Below, piece after piece: positions 1 to 8,832 of a stretch of 64,000 nucleotides of DNA. The translations under genes and the position numbers were made by a program. The stretch is taken from NCBI GenBank assembly GCA_024398835.1, contig JAKSIK010000002.1, forward strand, positions 62,001 to 126,000, written 5' to 3'. Each line of letters opens with the position of its first letter. Within the stretch, counting starts at the first letter, position 1. The DNA comes from Fibrobacter sp. GTDB taxonomy: Bacteria; Fibrobacterota; Fibrobacteria; Fibrobacterales; Fibrobacteraceae. Under the pieces are notes generated by a model that saw nothing but the letters and a program-made list of their open reading frames with translations, was not told the DNA's origin and searched no databases.

Positions 1-153
1 GATTCTTTCAAGGATAGGCTTGTTTTCTACACGGTTTGCCATACCATGAAAACTCGGGTTCCTGGCGAGCCTACGGCTATTGACGATATCAACAACGAAA
101 AAGAGGTCGTGGATTGGCCAAACCCGTTGATGAAATGTCTGCAGGTTGAGTAA
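1..153 (+). CDS. C-terminal end of an unidentified protein (partial)
   Basis: An open frame enters from the left edge and runs for 50 codons to a TAA at 151-153. The visible residues begin DSFKDRLVFYTVCHTM and end NPLMKCLQVE. I do not recognise the family, and the N-terminus lies outside the window. It is followed after 37 bases by a small ORF with its own ribosome binding site. Confidence 0.55.
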   Translation, partial: DSFKDRLVFYTVCHTMKTRVPGEPTAIDDINNEKEVVDWPNPLMKCLQVE

Positions 154-190
154 TTTTCGTGTGGATTACCTGCTGACGGAGGCGAAAAAC

Positions 191-343
191 ATGACTGATC
201 GTGAATACGAACGTTCCATGGATCGTTCTTACAACGAGTGGCTCCGGCTGCTCGTTTCTTTTATAAAAAACGTATCTATTGAAAAAAAAGACGCACCTCT
301 TGCGTTTGTCAAAAATATTTTATATATTTGGAAAAATGATTAA
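191..343 (+). CDS. Small hypothetical protein (50 aa)
   Basis: The ATG at 191 is preceded by GGAGG at 179-183, a good ribosome binding site with 7-8 bases of spacing, which is why I prefer it to the TTG at 146. The protein begins MTDREYERSMDRSYNEW and ends ILYIWKND, mixing charged and hydrophobic residues. I do not recognise it. Its 3' end overlaps the TATATATTT box at 321-329 that probably drives the downstream toxin gene, so the last codons may be promoter rather than selected protein. It could be a remnant of the gene to its left. Confidence 0.35.
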   Translation: MTDREYERSMDRSYNEWLRLLVSFIKNVSIEKKDAPLAFVKNILYIWKND

Positions 344-356
344 CGAAGGTGGTTCT

Positions 357-671
357 ATGAAAGTTTGTTTTGACAATAAGGATTTGGAACTTTACGCTAC
401 AGAAGAAAGGGCCGCGCTAAAGGCCTTGGGTAAGCTGCGGGCGAAGCTTTATGCGAAAAGACTCTTTTCTTTGAGGTCTGCGTTGAATTTTGAAGCCCTA
501 AGACAATTTCCCGGTAATTTTCATGAATTGGTTGGGAATAGGAAGGGGCAGTGGGCGTGCAATCTGGATCAACCGTATCGTTTGATTTCAAAAGGTGCTG
601 AACCGAATGAATCCGTTATTTGGTCTAATGTGCGCGAGGCGACAGTCCTGGAAATTGTAGATTATCATTAA
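357..671 (+). CDS. higB: HigB-type RelE-superfamily toxin
   Basis: This 104-residue protein has the length and pattern of HigB/RelE killer proteins, which cut mRNA on the ribosome. Visible family features are the central LRSALNFEALRQFPGNFHEL block, then GQWACNLDQPYRLI and the C-terminal VLEIVDYH. The frame is open further upstream, but the ATG at 357 follows a GGTGG sequence and gives the usual family length. The antitoxin gene starts 12 bases after the stop, giving the toxin-first order typical of hig loci. A TATATATTT box at 321-329 is a likely promoter. Function is inferred from family resemblance. Confidence 0.8.
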   Translation: MKVCFDNKDLELYATEERAALKALGKLRAKLYAKRLFSLRSALNFEALRQFPGNFHELVGNRKGQWACNLDQPYRLISKGAEPNESVIWSNVREATVLEIVDYH

Positions 672-683
672 GTAGGTGGGTTT

Positions 684-1691
684 ATGGCTAAAAAAGAAAT
701 TCAAAACTATTGTTTTGTTGTTTCTCCCGGTGATATCCTTGAGGAAAAGCTTGAGGAAATGGGGATGGATGTGAACGAGTTCGCAAGGCGTATTGGTTAT
801 ACGCCTAAGACGGTGAACGAAATCCTCAAGGGGAAGTGTCGCGTTTCCACGGAGGTGGCGCTTAATCTGGAATATGCTACCGACATTGCTGCCGAAGAGT
901 GGCTTTCTATGCAGAGGGTGTATGAAGAAGACCTGATGCGTAAGAAAATGCGTGAATCTCTTAAAAGTCAGCCTCTATGGCGTTCCGATTTCCCCTTGAA
1001 AGAGCTTTCTCTCCGCAACTGGATTAAGGACCTTGACAACAAGGATGACAATGTTTCTCCCATTCTGCGGTTCTTCAGGGTGGCGTCCCCGAAGGCCTGG
1101 GAGAACTACTATCTGAGTGCCGACCTCAAGGTGGCTTTCCGCATTTCGCTTGCAGAGGCGCAGGACCCCTATGCGACTTCCGTATGGCTTCGCCGGGGCG
1201 AAATTCTTGCAGAGGCCATCCCCATGGAAAAGCAGAACGACAAGAAGCTGCGTTCCGCGCTCAAGAAGGCCTTGCCGCAGTTCCTCAACCTGGCCCGCGC
1301 TTATGGCAGTGAACGGACAATGGGGAAGCCTGGCGAAATTGACGAGGGAATGCTCAAGCTTCAGGAACTGGGACTTTCCCTCGGCATAAAAATCCTGTAT
1401 GTGCAGAATTTCAAGAGCGCTCCCATCCATGGCATGGCCCGCTGGTACCGCGATATTCCCATCATCCAGATTCACGACCGCTTCAAGAGTCGCAAGGCTT
1501 TCTGGTACACTTTCTTCCACGAACTTTCCCACATCATCCTTCATGGCAAAAAGGACATCTTCATCAAGAATGTGTATCACGGCAACAAGAATCTGCAAAA
1601 GGAAGAGGAGGCGGACTTGTTCGCCTTGAAGTGCATGGCCGATGCTGGCCTTGAAATGGATGGTAAACTCCGAAAGTTCGTAAACGTTTAG
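684..1691 (+). CDS. higA: HigA-type antitoxin fused to an ImmA/IrrE-like metallopeptidase domain
   Basis: This 335-residue protein begins with a HigA-like Xre DNA-binding domain (about residues 13-75; motifs ARRIGYTPKTVNEILKG and ALNLEYATDI). A long middle region follows, then a C-terminal zinc peptidase signature HELSH at residues 279-283 in the context FWYTFFHELSHIILHGKK, with a downstream EEEADLFA segment that fits the third metal ligand. Plain HigA antitoxins are about 100 residues, so this is a fusion with an ImmA/IrrE (COG2856-like) domain. It probably neutralises the HigB toxin encoded 12 bases upstream and represses the operon; the peptidase may control antitoxin turnover, which is inference. 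Confidence 0.82.
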   Translation: MAKKEIQNYCFVVSPGDILEEKLEEMGMDVNEFARRIGYTPKTVNEILKGKCRVSTEVALNLEYATDIAAEEWLSMQRVYEEDLMRKKMRESLKSQPLWRSDFPLKELSLRNWIKDLDNKDDNVSPILRFFRVASPKAWENYYLSADLKVAFRISLAEAQDPYATSVWLRRGEILAEAIPMEKQNDKKLRSALKKALPQFLNLARAYGSERTMGKPGEIDEGMLKLQELGLSLGIKILYVQNFKSAPIHGMARWYRDIPIIQIHDRFKSRKAFWYTFFHELSHIILHGKKDIFIKNVYHGNKNLQKEEEADLFALKCMADAGLEMDGKLRKFVNV

Positions 1692-1705
1692 GCGCAGAAT
1701 TTAGC

Positions 1706-1711
1706 TATATT
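1706..1711 (+). promoter_or_regulatory. Likely -10 box (TATATT) of galE
   Basis: TATATT lies 22 bases before the galE start codon, in the gap after the higA stop. The same box recurs upstream of many genes in this window. No convincing -35 hexamer was seen. Confidence 0.4.
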
Positions 1712-1733
1712 CTCCATCTGTAAGGGTTTTTGT

Positions 1734-2750
1734 ATGCAGATTCTATTGACAGGTGGTGCGGGCTACATTGGTAGCCATACGATTATTGAGCTAGACAAGG
1801 CGGGCCATTCCGTCGTAGTGGTGGACAATCTTTCCAATTCTTGTGAAGAATCCGTTCATCGCGTTTCTGAAATCATCGGCAAGCCCATTCCATTCATCAA
1901 GGCGGATGTCCGTGATGCCGTGGCCATGGATTCCATTTTCAAGTCGTACAAGATTGGTGCGGTAATCCACTTTGCTGGTCTCAAGGCTGTGGGGGAGTCC
2001 GTCGCGAAGCCCCTGGAATACTACGAGAACAACCTAAATGCCACATTCGTGCTGGTGAGCGCCATGCGGAACAACGGCGTGAAGAACATCATCTTTTCGT
2101 CATCTGCCACGGTGTACGGGAACCCGGCCGTTATCCCCATTACGGAGAGTTGCCCCAAGGGCGAATGCACCAATCCCTACGGCAAGACAAAGTCCATGCT
2201 GGAGGAGGTCCTGAGCGACGTGCAGAAGGCCGACCCGGAATGGAACGTGGTGCTCCTCCGCTATTTCAACCCCATCGGTGCGCACCAGAGCGGCCGCATT
2301 GGCGAAAATCCCAACGGCATTCCCAACAACTTGATGCCCTATATCACCCAGGTGGCGGTGGGCCGCCGGCCGGAGCTGGGCGTTTTTGGTAACGATTACG
2401 ATACTCCCGATGGAACGGGTGTCCGCGATTACATTCACGTTTGCGACTTGGCAGCGGGCCACGTGAGCGCCCTCCAGGCGATTGAGCGCAAGTGTGGTTT
2501 GGCTATCTACAATCTCGGCACGGGCCATGGCTATTCCGTGCTGGATGTGGTGAAGGCATTTGAAAAGGTGAACGGTGTGAAGGTGCCCTACAGCATCAAG
2601 CCCCGTCGCGCAGGGGATATTGCCACCTGCTACTGCAATCCGGCCAAGGCCAAGGCGGAACTGGGCTGGGAAGCGAAATTCGGCATCGAGGAAATGTGCC
2701 GCGATTCCTGGAACTGGCAGAAGAACAATCCCAAGGGTTACGAGGGTTAG
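1734..2750 (+). CDS. galE: UDP-glucose 4-epimerase
   Basis: GalE interconverts UDP-glucose and UDP-galactose and supplies galactose for surface polysaccharides and LPS. The 338-residue protein has the N-terminal NAD-binding motif GGAGYIGSH (residues 7-15), the HFAGLKAVGES segment, the SSSATVYG serine region and the catalytic YGKTK tyrosine-lysine pair near residue 149. The C-terminal RRAGDIATCYCNPAKA block is typical of GalE. Length equals the usual 330-340 residues. The autokinase gene begins two bases after its stop, so the two are probably one transcript devoted to polysaccharide production. Confidence 0.95.
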   Translation: MQILLTGGAGYIGSHTIIELDKAGHSVVVVDNLSNSCEESVHRVSEIIGKPIPFIKADVRDAVAMDSIFKSYKIGAVIHFAGLKAVGESVAKPLEYYENNLNATFVLVSAMRNNGVKNIIFSSSATVYGNPAVIPITESCPKGECTNPYGKTKSMLEEVLSDVQKADPEWNVVLLRYFNPIGAHQSGRIGENPNGIPNNLMPYITQVAVGRRPELGVFGNDYDTPDGTGVRDYIHVCDLAAGHVSALQAIERKCGLAIYNLGTGHGYSVLDVVKAFEKVNGVKVPYSIKPRRAGDIATCYCNPAKAKAELGWEAKFGIEEMCRDSWNWQKNNPKGYEG

Positions 2751-2751
2751 T

Positions 2752-4881
2752 ATGCAAGAAGAATCTAAGCAGCAGACCATCAGCGTTGCGGCCATTGCCC
2801 AGCCCCAGAACGATACGATTACTCTTCTGGAAGCCATTGGCATTCTGTGGAAGCGCCGTCTGTTCCTGTGCGGCATGGTGCTCCTGGGTGCGGTGGTTGG
2901 CTTGTTGGTCTCCTTCTGGATTCGTCCGCAGTTTACTAGTGATGCCCTTTTGCAGATTGATGTGAAGGGCAACAAGGCCAGTAAGGCCATGGGCGAGATG
3001 GGCGCTTTATTGGAAGTGGCGAGCCCTGCCGATGCAGAAATTGAACTCATCAAGAGCCGCATGGTGCTCAGCTATGTGGTGGAAGAGGAACATTTGTGCT
3101 TTAGCGCAACTCCGGTGAACAAGCTCAAACGCTTGCTGCACAAGGAAGGCCGCATGGACATCGAGGCCTTGGAAATTCCCGAAGTTGCCCGTGCCGATGA
3201 ATGGCTGGCGGTGGCTACTGGCGCCAACACTTACAAGGTAATTACGCCTGAGGGCTCTACTCTGGTGGAAGGTAATGTGGGCGACTTGCTGAAGGCTCCT
3301 TATGCGGGCGATACCTTGAGCATTCGCGTGAAGCTTTTGCGTGCGGAAGACGGGGAGGTGTTCCGCATTGGCCAATCCAATCCGTTGATGGCCAGCCGTG
3401 ATCTTTCCAAGTCTTTGAAGGTTGCCGAAAAGGGAAAGCAGACGGGCATCATTGGAGTTTCTTATTCTCACCGCTATGCAGACCGCGCAGCTTCTATCCT
3501 CAATACCATTGCAAATACCTACCTCCGCCAGAATGTGGAGATGCGCAGTGCCGAGGCGGAAAAGACGCTGGAATTCTTGGAACAGCAGCTTCCGGGCGTG
3601 AAGTCCAAGCTGGACAGCGCCGAGAAGGTCCTGGCCGATTATCGCCATTCCATCGGTTCTGTGGACATGACGGGCGAGACTCAGGTTCACCTGCAAAAGG
3701 AAGTGGACTTGCAGAAGCAAATTCTCGCTTTGGAGCAGGAACGGCAGCAGGCGACACGCCTCTTCAAGGAAGAACATCCTACCGTCCGCACCATCATCAA
3801 GCAGCAGGAAAAACTCCGCGGCGAACTTGCGAAGTTGAAGGCTAATGCCGAGAAGATGCCGCTCACGCAGCAAGAGGTGATGCGCCTGCAAGAAGAGGTC
3901 CAGGTCAACAACGCCCTCTATACCACCATGCTCAACAACATTCAGCAGCTTCGTGTGGTGCGCGCCGGCGAGGTGGGCAACGTGCGCATTGTAGATTACG
4001 CTCAGATTGAACCCCTCCAGAGCAAACCGAAAAAGTTGAACATCCTGATTTGCGCAGTGGCTGCCAGCTTCATGATTGGCGTTCTGATTGTGTTCCTGCT
4101 CCGCATGCTCCAGAATGGCGTCCGCAGTTCTTCTGAAATCGAGCGGGAAACGGATGTGTGCGTGTACGCAAAAATTCCGGAATGCCATAATGCTATTCTC
4201 CATCGCCGTAAGCACAAAGGGCATACCGCCGGCCAACCTCTGGTGTCGGCTGCTCCTGATGATCCTGCTAGCGAAGCAATCCGCTCGCTCCAGACGGCTA
4301 TGGATTTCAGCACCACGGGCGCCAACAAAAACATTATGGTTACGGGACTTATTCCTGGCGTGGGCAAGAGCTTCGTTTCTTTGAATCTGGCGGCGCTTCA
4401 TGCTGTCTCTGGCAAGAAGGTTCTCTTGATTGATGCGGATATGCGTCGCGGTGTTCATCGCGGGCGCAAGAACGCTGGCCTCGCCGATGTCCTTGCTGGC
4501 AAAAAAGACATCATGGAAGCAAGCGTCGAATCTCCGGTCAAGAACCTTTTTGTGATGGGTGCTGGCCGTGCCGCGGTTTCTCCAAGCGAACTTCTCCGCG
4601 GGAAGGTTTTCGCAGATATGCTTGCTAAGGCAGATGAAAATTTTGACCTGGTCATCGTGGATACGCCTCCGGTAAGTCTCGTTACCGATGCTGAGCTCAT
4701 TTGGCCGGTGGTGGACTTCAATCTTGTGGTGCTCCATTACGGCAAGCATTCCATGGATGAGATTAAGGAAACTATCAAAAAGCTCAAACTCTTTGGCGAT
4801 AAGCCCTGCGCCTTTGTGATGAACCATTGCGAGCACGATCGTGGCCACTATTACGGCTATGGATACTATGGCAAGTATTAG
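2752..4881 (+). CDS. Wzc-like polysaccharide co-polymerase/BY-type tyrosine autokinase
   Basis: This 709-residue inner-membrane protein combines a Wzz domain with a cytoplasmic bacterial tyrosine kinase and should control export and chain length of an exopolysaccharide. There is a membrane segment near residues 38-58, a long periplasmic coiled coil, a second membrane segment near 428-450, then the kinase: Walker A GVGKS (lysine near 539), Walker A' LLIDADMRRG (near 559-567) and Walker B LVIVDTPP. The C-terminus HYYGYGYYGKY is the tyrosine cluster expected to be autophosphorylated. The ATG at 2752 directly follows the galE stop. No wza or wzx gene is adjacent, so the polysaccharide locus is elsewhere. 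Confidence 0.9.
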   Translation: MQEESKQQTISVAAIAQPQNDTITLLEAIGILWKRRLFLCGMVLLGAVVGLLVSFWIRPQFTSDALLQIDVKGNKASKAMGEMGALLEVASPADAEIELIKSRMVLSYVVEEEHLCFSATPVNKLKRLLHKEGRMDIEALEIPEVARADEWLAVATGANTYKVITPEGSTLVEGNVGDLLKAPYAGDTLSIRVKLLRAEDGEVFRIGQSNPLMASRDLSKSLKVAEKGKQTGIIGVSYSHRYADRAASILNTIANTYLRQNVEMRSAEAEKTLEFLEQQLPGVKSKLDSAEKVLADYRHSIGSVDMTGETQVHLQKEVDLQKQILALEQERQQATRLFKEEHPTVRTIIKQQEKLRGELAKLKANAEKMPLTQQEVMRLQEEVQVNNALYTTMLNNIQQLRVVRAGEVGNVRIVDYAQIEPLQSKPKKLNILICAVAASFMIGVLIVFLLRMLQNGVRSSSEIERETDVCVYAKIPECHNAILHRRKHKGHTAGQPLVSAAPDDPASEAIRSLQTAMDFSTTGANKNIMVTGLIPGVGKSFVSLNLAALHAVSGKKVLLIDADMRRGVHRGRKNAGLADVLAGKKDIMEASVESPVKNLFVMGAGRAAVSPSELLRGKVFADMLAKADENFDLVIVDTPPVSLVTDAELIWPVVDFNLVVLHYGKHSMDEIKETIKKLKLFGDKPCAFVMNHCEHDRGHYYGYGYYGKY

Positions 4882-4941
4882 TCCGGTTGCGCTTTTTTGA
4901 GTTTTTATATATATTGGATTTAGAAGAAGTAAGGAGTTTTT

Positions 4942-5754
4942 ATGAATCGTTTTGCAAAAGTGGCTTTGACTGCAGCTCTGGTTGCAGCCCCTCTTATGGC
5001 TAGCGAAGAATTTGGTGGCATCGGCATCACCATCTATCAGGTGCCGGCTGGCGTCCATGTGGTGGAGGTCATTCCTGGTGGCCCTGCAGCAGAATCCAAA
5101 CTTGCGGTAGGTGACGAAATCATCGCTATTGATGGCATTTCCCTGAAGGGCAAGTCTATCGACGAGTCCAAGAACCTCATCCGCGGTCAGGTGAACCGCC
5201 CGGTGGAACTCACTTATGTGAGCGGTGGTGATACCTATACGGCTACGGTTCGTCGTGCTCAGATGCGTGTGGAAAACCTGGATGGTGAAGCCGTGACCAA
5301 GTGGTACAACGGTCAGCAGGAATTCTCTGCGGAAGAGTTGGAAACCTTCGCTGCTGCAAACACCACGGACAAGAAGCTTTTGACGGTGCTTAGCAATGGC
5401 CGCACCATTCCTGCCGAACAGACGGTGGGTGCTAAGGGCCTTGATGGCATTTTCGTAGAAAAGGCTGAAGCTCCTGCTCCGAGTTACAAACAAACTAACA
5501 GCACAAAGTCCAATGGCGCAAAGCTTCGTGGCTTTGACCGTCAGAAGATTTCCTTCACTTTGAAGAACGCTGGTACGGTGGTGGTGAAGGTGAGCGATGC
5601 CAGCGGCAACATGGTCTTCGAAGCCCGCTTGGATAACGCTAACGTGGGCATCAATTCTGTAAGCTGGGATGGAGCCAATGTTCCTTCTGGCCGCTATATG
5701 GTGAGCTTTGAGCAACTTTCGGGCGTGTCTGGCAAGTTTGCTGTCCTCAAGTAA
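4942..5754 (+). CDS. Secreted PDZ-domain protein with FlgD-like C-terminus
   Basis: The 270-residue product begins with a signal peptide (MNRFAKVALTAALVAAPLMA, cleavage likely after residue 20). A PDZ domain follows (about residues 27-100, with VVEVIPGGPAAESKLAVGDEI), then a linker, then a beta-rich C-terminal domain containing NSVSWDGANVPSGRYMVSF, which resembles FlgD-type Ig folds used near the C-terminus of secreted proteins. No protease domain is visible, so it probably acts as a periplasmic or surface scaffold. AAGGAG at 4931-4936 and a TATATATATT stretch near 4907-4917 give good initiation signals. A strong terminator follows at 5825. Confidence 0.75.
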   Translation: MNRFAKVALTAALVAAPLMASEEFGGIGITIYQVPAGVHVVEVIPGGPAAESKLAVGDEIIAIDGISLKGKSIDESKNLIRGQVNRPVELTYVSGGDTYTATVRRAQMRVENLDGEAVTKWYNGQQEFSAEELETFAAANTTDKKLLTVLSNGRTIPAEQTVGAKGLDGIFVEKAEAPAPSYKQTNSTKSNGAKLRGFDRQKISFTLKNAGTVVVKVSDASGNMVFEARLDNANVGINSVSWDGANVPSGRYMVSFEQLSGVSGKFAVLK

Positions 5755-5824
5755 GCCACATCCTGTGTAGAACGTAAACTGCGTTTTACGCGAAGAACAT
5801 CGCTATAACCTCAAGGTTTTGAAT

Positions 5825-5860
5825 CGGGTCTGCAGTATGTCTGCAGGCCCGTTTCGTTTT
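5825..5860 (+). terminator. Rho-independent terminator
   Basis: CGGGTCTGCAG at 5825-5835 pairs with CTGCAGGCCCG at 5841-5851 (one G-T pair) around a 5-base loop, followed by TTTCGTTTT. It closes the PDZ gene and separates it from lptD. Confidence 0.8.
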
Positions 5861-5906
5861 GCCCAGCATCTTGCTGCCACCTCCAAATTTCTATTTTATC
5901 CCCGAC

Positions 5907-8378
5907 ATGACAATGTCTAGAACCCATAGCCTTCTGTGGGTCGTTTTGTCGTTTGTACTTGCGACCCTGTTTGCTCCTGCCGTGCTCGGCCAGGAGATGA
6001 CTCGCTTTGAGCTTGAAGAGCGTGTGCAGGAGGAAGAGGACACTACCGAAGTGGACTGGATGAACGATACCACAGGTACGGATACCGTGGAATATCGTGC
6101 GGTGGACTTGATTTACGATGTGGAAAAATCCACCTTCAATTTGAATAACAGTGCCCAACTGAAATACCGAACCGCCACGCTGGATGCAGATACCATCTGG
6201 TTCGACCAGCAGAACAGCGTCCTTGCCGCAAGCGGAGACCCCATATTGCGAGAATCCTCCAATCCCTCCCTCTCGGGTATGCGGATGAAGTACAACATGA
6301 AGAGCCGCGTAGGCGAGATATATTACGCTACCACGTATCAGGACAATCAGCAGTTGAACGGCATGGAGGTGCGGCGCTTGCCCGATACCCGCTTGCAGAT
6401 TGCTCGTGGTGACTTTAGTACTTGTAACGATTCCACGCACCAGCACTTCTACTTCTACGGCCGCCGCATGGTGGTAAAGCCAAAGGAGACCATCACTGCA
6501 AGGCCTGTGGTGCTGAACATTGCCGATGTGCCGGTGGCGGTACTTCCCATGGTGGTGGCGCCTCTCAAGAGCGGTCGCCGTTCTGGCTTGTTGACTCCGA
6601 AATTCGGTGGTGACCAGGTACAGGGCTACTACATCAGCAACTTGGGTGTCTACTATGCTCCTAACGATTATTGGGACGCCACTTTGAAGGGCGATATTAT
6701 TGAAGGTGAGGAAGCTCGGTTTGAACGTTCCACTATGACGGGCGAGGTGCGTTACAAAAAACGTTACGTGCTGGATGGAAATATTAGTTATACATCATAT
6801 TTGGAGGAGTTTGATTTCGCTAACAGTGGTTATGACATCTCCTTCGCCCATAACCAGAATCTCACTCCTGATGGCAAGCACACCTTGAGCGGTTCCGGTT
6901 CCTTCGTCAGTAGTCAGAATGTGCGTAAGGATAACGGCCTCGATGCCGAGACCATCTTGAACCAGCAGGCAAATGCACAGCTGGCCTATTCCGGAAAGTT
7001 CGGCACCAACAAGAGCCTTACGGTGAAGGGAAGTCAGCAGCACAACTTGGTGACTGACATGATGGAACGCCAAATTCCGGACGTGCAGTACCGTATGAGT
7101 GGTCCGCTTTTTGAGTTTGAGTTGGACGAAGACGAAGAGGCTGCAGACGATGGCTCCTTTGAAAGCTACATGGAAAAGTTCAACTACAACTTCAATAACC
7201 GATTTAACTATTACACCAAGCGTGCTCGTGATACAATCCTCGATATGGATACCACGGCGGAATACGTTGGCTATACGGGCAATTATTCTCTGGATTATTC
7301 CTTGACGCTGTTTAATGTTTTGAATCTTACGCCTAAGGCTTCATTTACGGGCTATTGGACGGGAACTTCTTGGATTAATCCTCAGGATTCCAGCAAGTAC
7401 TGGAAGCGCCGCATGAGCCTGGATCCGGAGCATGATGAGTATGGTGAGTTTGCCTACAATCACGATTACAGCATTACGGCCGATACGAAGTTGTATGGAA
7501 TTTGGTTGCCGGAGTGGGGAAGATTCACGGGTGCACGCCATGTGCTTTCTCCAAGTGTTTCGTATACCTATGCTCCAGAGATTGATACGGTGAAACATTT
7601 TGCTCCACATCCGTTGTTAGGGCAGAGACCTTATCAGGAAAAACAGAAAACGGTGGGCTTTGGCCTGAACAATGATTTCGATATCAAGTATTTGACGGTG
7701 GTGGGCCATGTGGCGGATACCGCCAACGGCGATACATCTTCTACGGTGGAGGACCAGTATGGCAACAGGCGTATTCTTACCACACGCCACAATGTGTCCT
7801 ACAACTTTGCGGCAGATTCTCTGAATTTCTCCGACATTACATCCAGTTTTGGTTTGCAACTCTTGCCGGATTACTTGTTTACCATAAATACTCGTCATAG
7901 TGTGTATCATCAGTTCTCCAGCAATCCGAACAAGGTGCAAGTTCCGGAACTCACCTATTGGGGCTATGAGCTTTCCCGCAACTTCCATTGGGATGGCGAT
8001 TTCAACGGAGGGCTCCCTTCCCAGATGGGCAAGTACGAAATGCTCAAGTGGAGTTTTGGCTTTGACTACCGTTACACCTTCTCCAGCACTCGCGTAGGGA
8101 AGGATTTGTTCAGGGATGACGTGTCGCATTCCACGGGAATCACGGCCACATTCCAGCCTACGGTGAATTGGGAGATGAGCTACAGCACCCGTTACGATTA
8201 CAACGAAGGAAAATTTGTCACGCATGAATTTACCTTCAACCGCGTTCTCCACTGCTGGCAACTGGATTTCACTTGGACTCCAACAGGGCCTGCCGCGGGC
8301 TGGAGTTTCTCCATCTACGTGCGTGATTTGCCCGATATCAAGCTGAACGCCGGCAGCACTGAAACTTCTACTAATTAA
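5907..8378 (+). CDS. lptD: LPS-assembly protein LptD
   Basis: LptD is the outer-membrane beta-barrel that, with LptE, inserts lipopolysaccharide into the outer leaflet. The 823-residue protein starts with a signal peptide (LLWVVLSFVLATLFAPAVLGQ). An OstA/LptA-like beta-jellyroll region follows around residues 45-200 (STFNLNNSAQLKYRTATLDADTI within it), and the diagnostic LptD segment begins RPVVLNIADVPVAVLPM, then PLKSGRRSGLLTPKFG. The rest is a long, aromatic-rich barrel. The ATG at 5907 precedes the signal peptide directly; an ATG two codons later is an alternative. A TATTTT box at 5892-5897 suggests a very short leader. Confidence 0.88.
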   Translation: MTMSRTHSLLWVVLSFVLATLFAPAVLGQEMTRFELEERVQEEEDTTEVDWMNDTTGTDTVEYRAVDLIYDVEKSTFNLNNSAQLKYRTATLDADTIWFDQQNSVLAASGDPILRESSNPSLSGMRMKYNMKSRVGEIYYATTYQDNQQLNGMEVRRLPDTRLQIARGDFSTCNDSTHQHFYFYGRRMVVKPKETITARPVVLNIADVPVAVLPMVVAPLKSGRRSGLLTPKFGGDQVQGYYISNLGVYYAPNDYWDATLKGDIIEGEEARFERSTMTGEVRYKKRYVLDGNISYTSYLEEFDFANSGYDISFAHNQNLTPDGKHTLSGSGSFVSSQNVRKDNGLDAETILNQQANAQLAYSGKFGTNKSLTVKGSQQHNLVTDMMERQIPDVQYRMSGPLFEFELDEDEEAADDGSFESYMEKFNYNFNNRFNYYTKRARDTILDMDTTAEYVGYTGNYSLDYSLTLFNVLNLTPKASFTGYWTGTSWINPQDSSKYWKRRMSLDPEHDEYGEFAYNHDYSITADTKLYGIWLPEWGRFTGARHVLSPSVSYTYAPEIDTVKHFAPHPLLGQRPYQEKQKTVGFGLNNDFDIKYLTVVGHVADTANGDTSSTVEDQYGNRRILTTRHNVSYNFAADSLNFSDITSSFGLQLLPDYLFTINTRHSVYHQFSSNPNKVQVPELTYWGYELSRNFHWDGDFNGGLPSQMGKYEMLKWSFGFDYRYTFSSTRVGKDLFRDDVSHSTGITATFQPTVNWEMSYSTRYDYNEGKFVTHEFTFNRVLHCWQLDFTWTPTGPAAGWSFSIYVRDLPDIKLNAGSTETSTN

Positions 8379-8410
8379 GAATGCTGAATGCAGAATGCTG
8401 AATTTTGTCA
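8379..8410 (+). repeat. Short AT-rich repeat (AATGCTGAATGCAGAATGCTGAATT type)
   Basis: GAATGCTGAATGCAGAATGCTGAATT follows the lptD stop directly. The same words recur in reverse or direct orientation at 8834, 25362, 30961 and 59186. Confidence 0.6.
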
Positions 8411-8454
8411 GGACGAGTATCTTGTGGAATGAAAAAGATTAGGAAATAGACTAT

Positions 8455-8832
8455 ATGGAAAAGAATTCTAATGTTATTGTTGAAAAAAGTCGGGCATTTG
8501 CAATAAATATTGTTCATTTGTATCAGCAGCTTGTGCAAGAGAAAAAAGAGTATGTTCTCTCCAAGCAAATGCTGAAATCTGGAACGAGCATAGGGGCAAA
8601 TATACATGAGGCGATAAGAGGTCAGAGTCATGCTGATTTCATTGCGAAAATGAGCATTTCTTTGAAAGAGGCTTCTGAAACGGAATATTGGATTTCGTTG
8701 ATGATGGATACCGGTTACATATCCACAGAGAAGGCTCAGCCTCTACTGAAAGATGTGGAGGAGTTGACGAAAATTCTAGTTAGTATTGTGAAGTCGGCAG
8801 AAAAAAGGAAGGGTGTTAAATATGAAACGTAA
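8455..8832 (+). CDS. Four-helix-bundle protein (S23-like family)
   Basis: The 125-residue product matches the four-helix-bundle/S23 family by its order of motifs: AFAINIVHLYQQL, then LSKQMLKSGTSIGANIHEA, then DFIAKMSISLKEASETEYWI and the C-terminal helix. Members were first found as inserts in 23S rRNA genes, but free-standing copies are common and their role is unknown. The gene sits among repeat sequences and overlaps the start of the Maf-like gene by 11 bases, so the two are likely co-translated. Confidence 0.85.
   Translation: MEKNSNVIVEKSRAFAINIVHLYQQLVQEKKEYVLSKQMLKSGTSIGANIHEAIRGQSHADFIAKMSISLKEASETEYWISLMMDTGYISTEKAQPLLKDVEELTKILVSIVKSAEKRKGVKYET

Noticed and set aside
3007..5715. 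902-codon open frame on the minus strand
   Set aside because: It lies fully opposite the autokinase and PDZ genes; its product has no recognisable domain and is rich in H, R and A, as antisense frames are in this codon usage.
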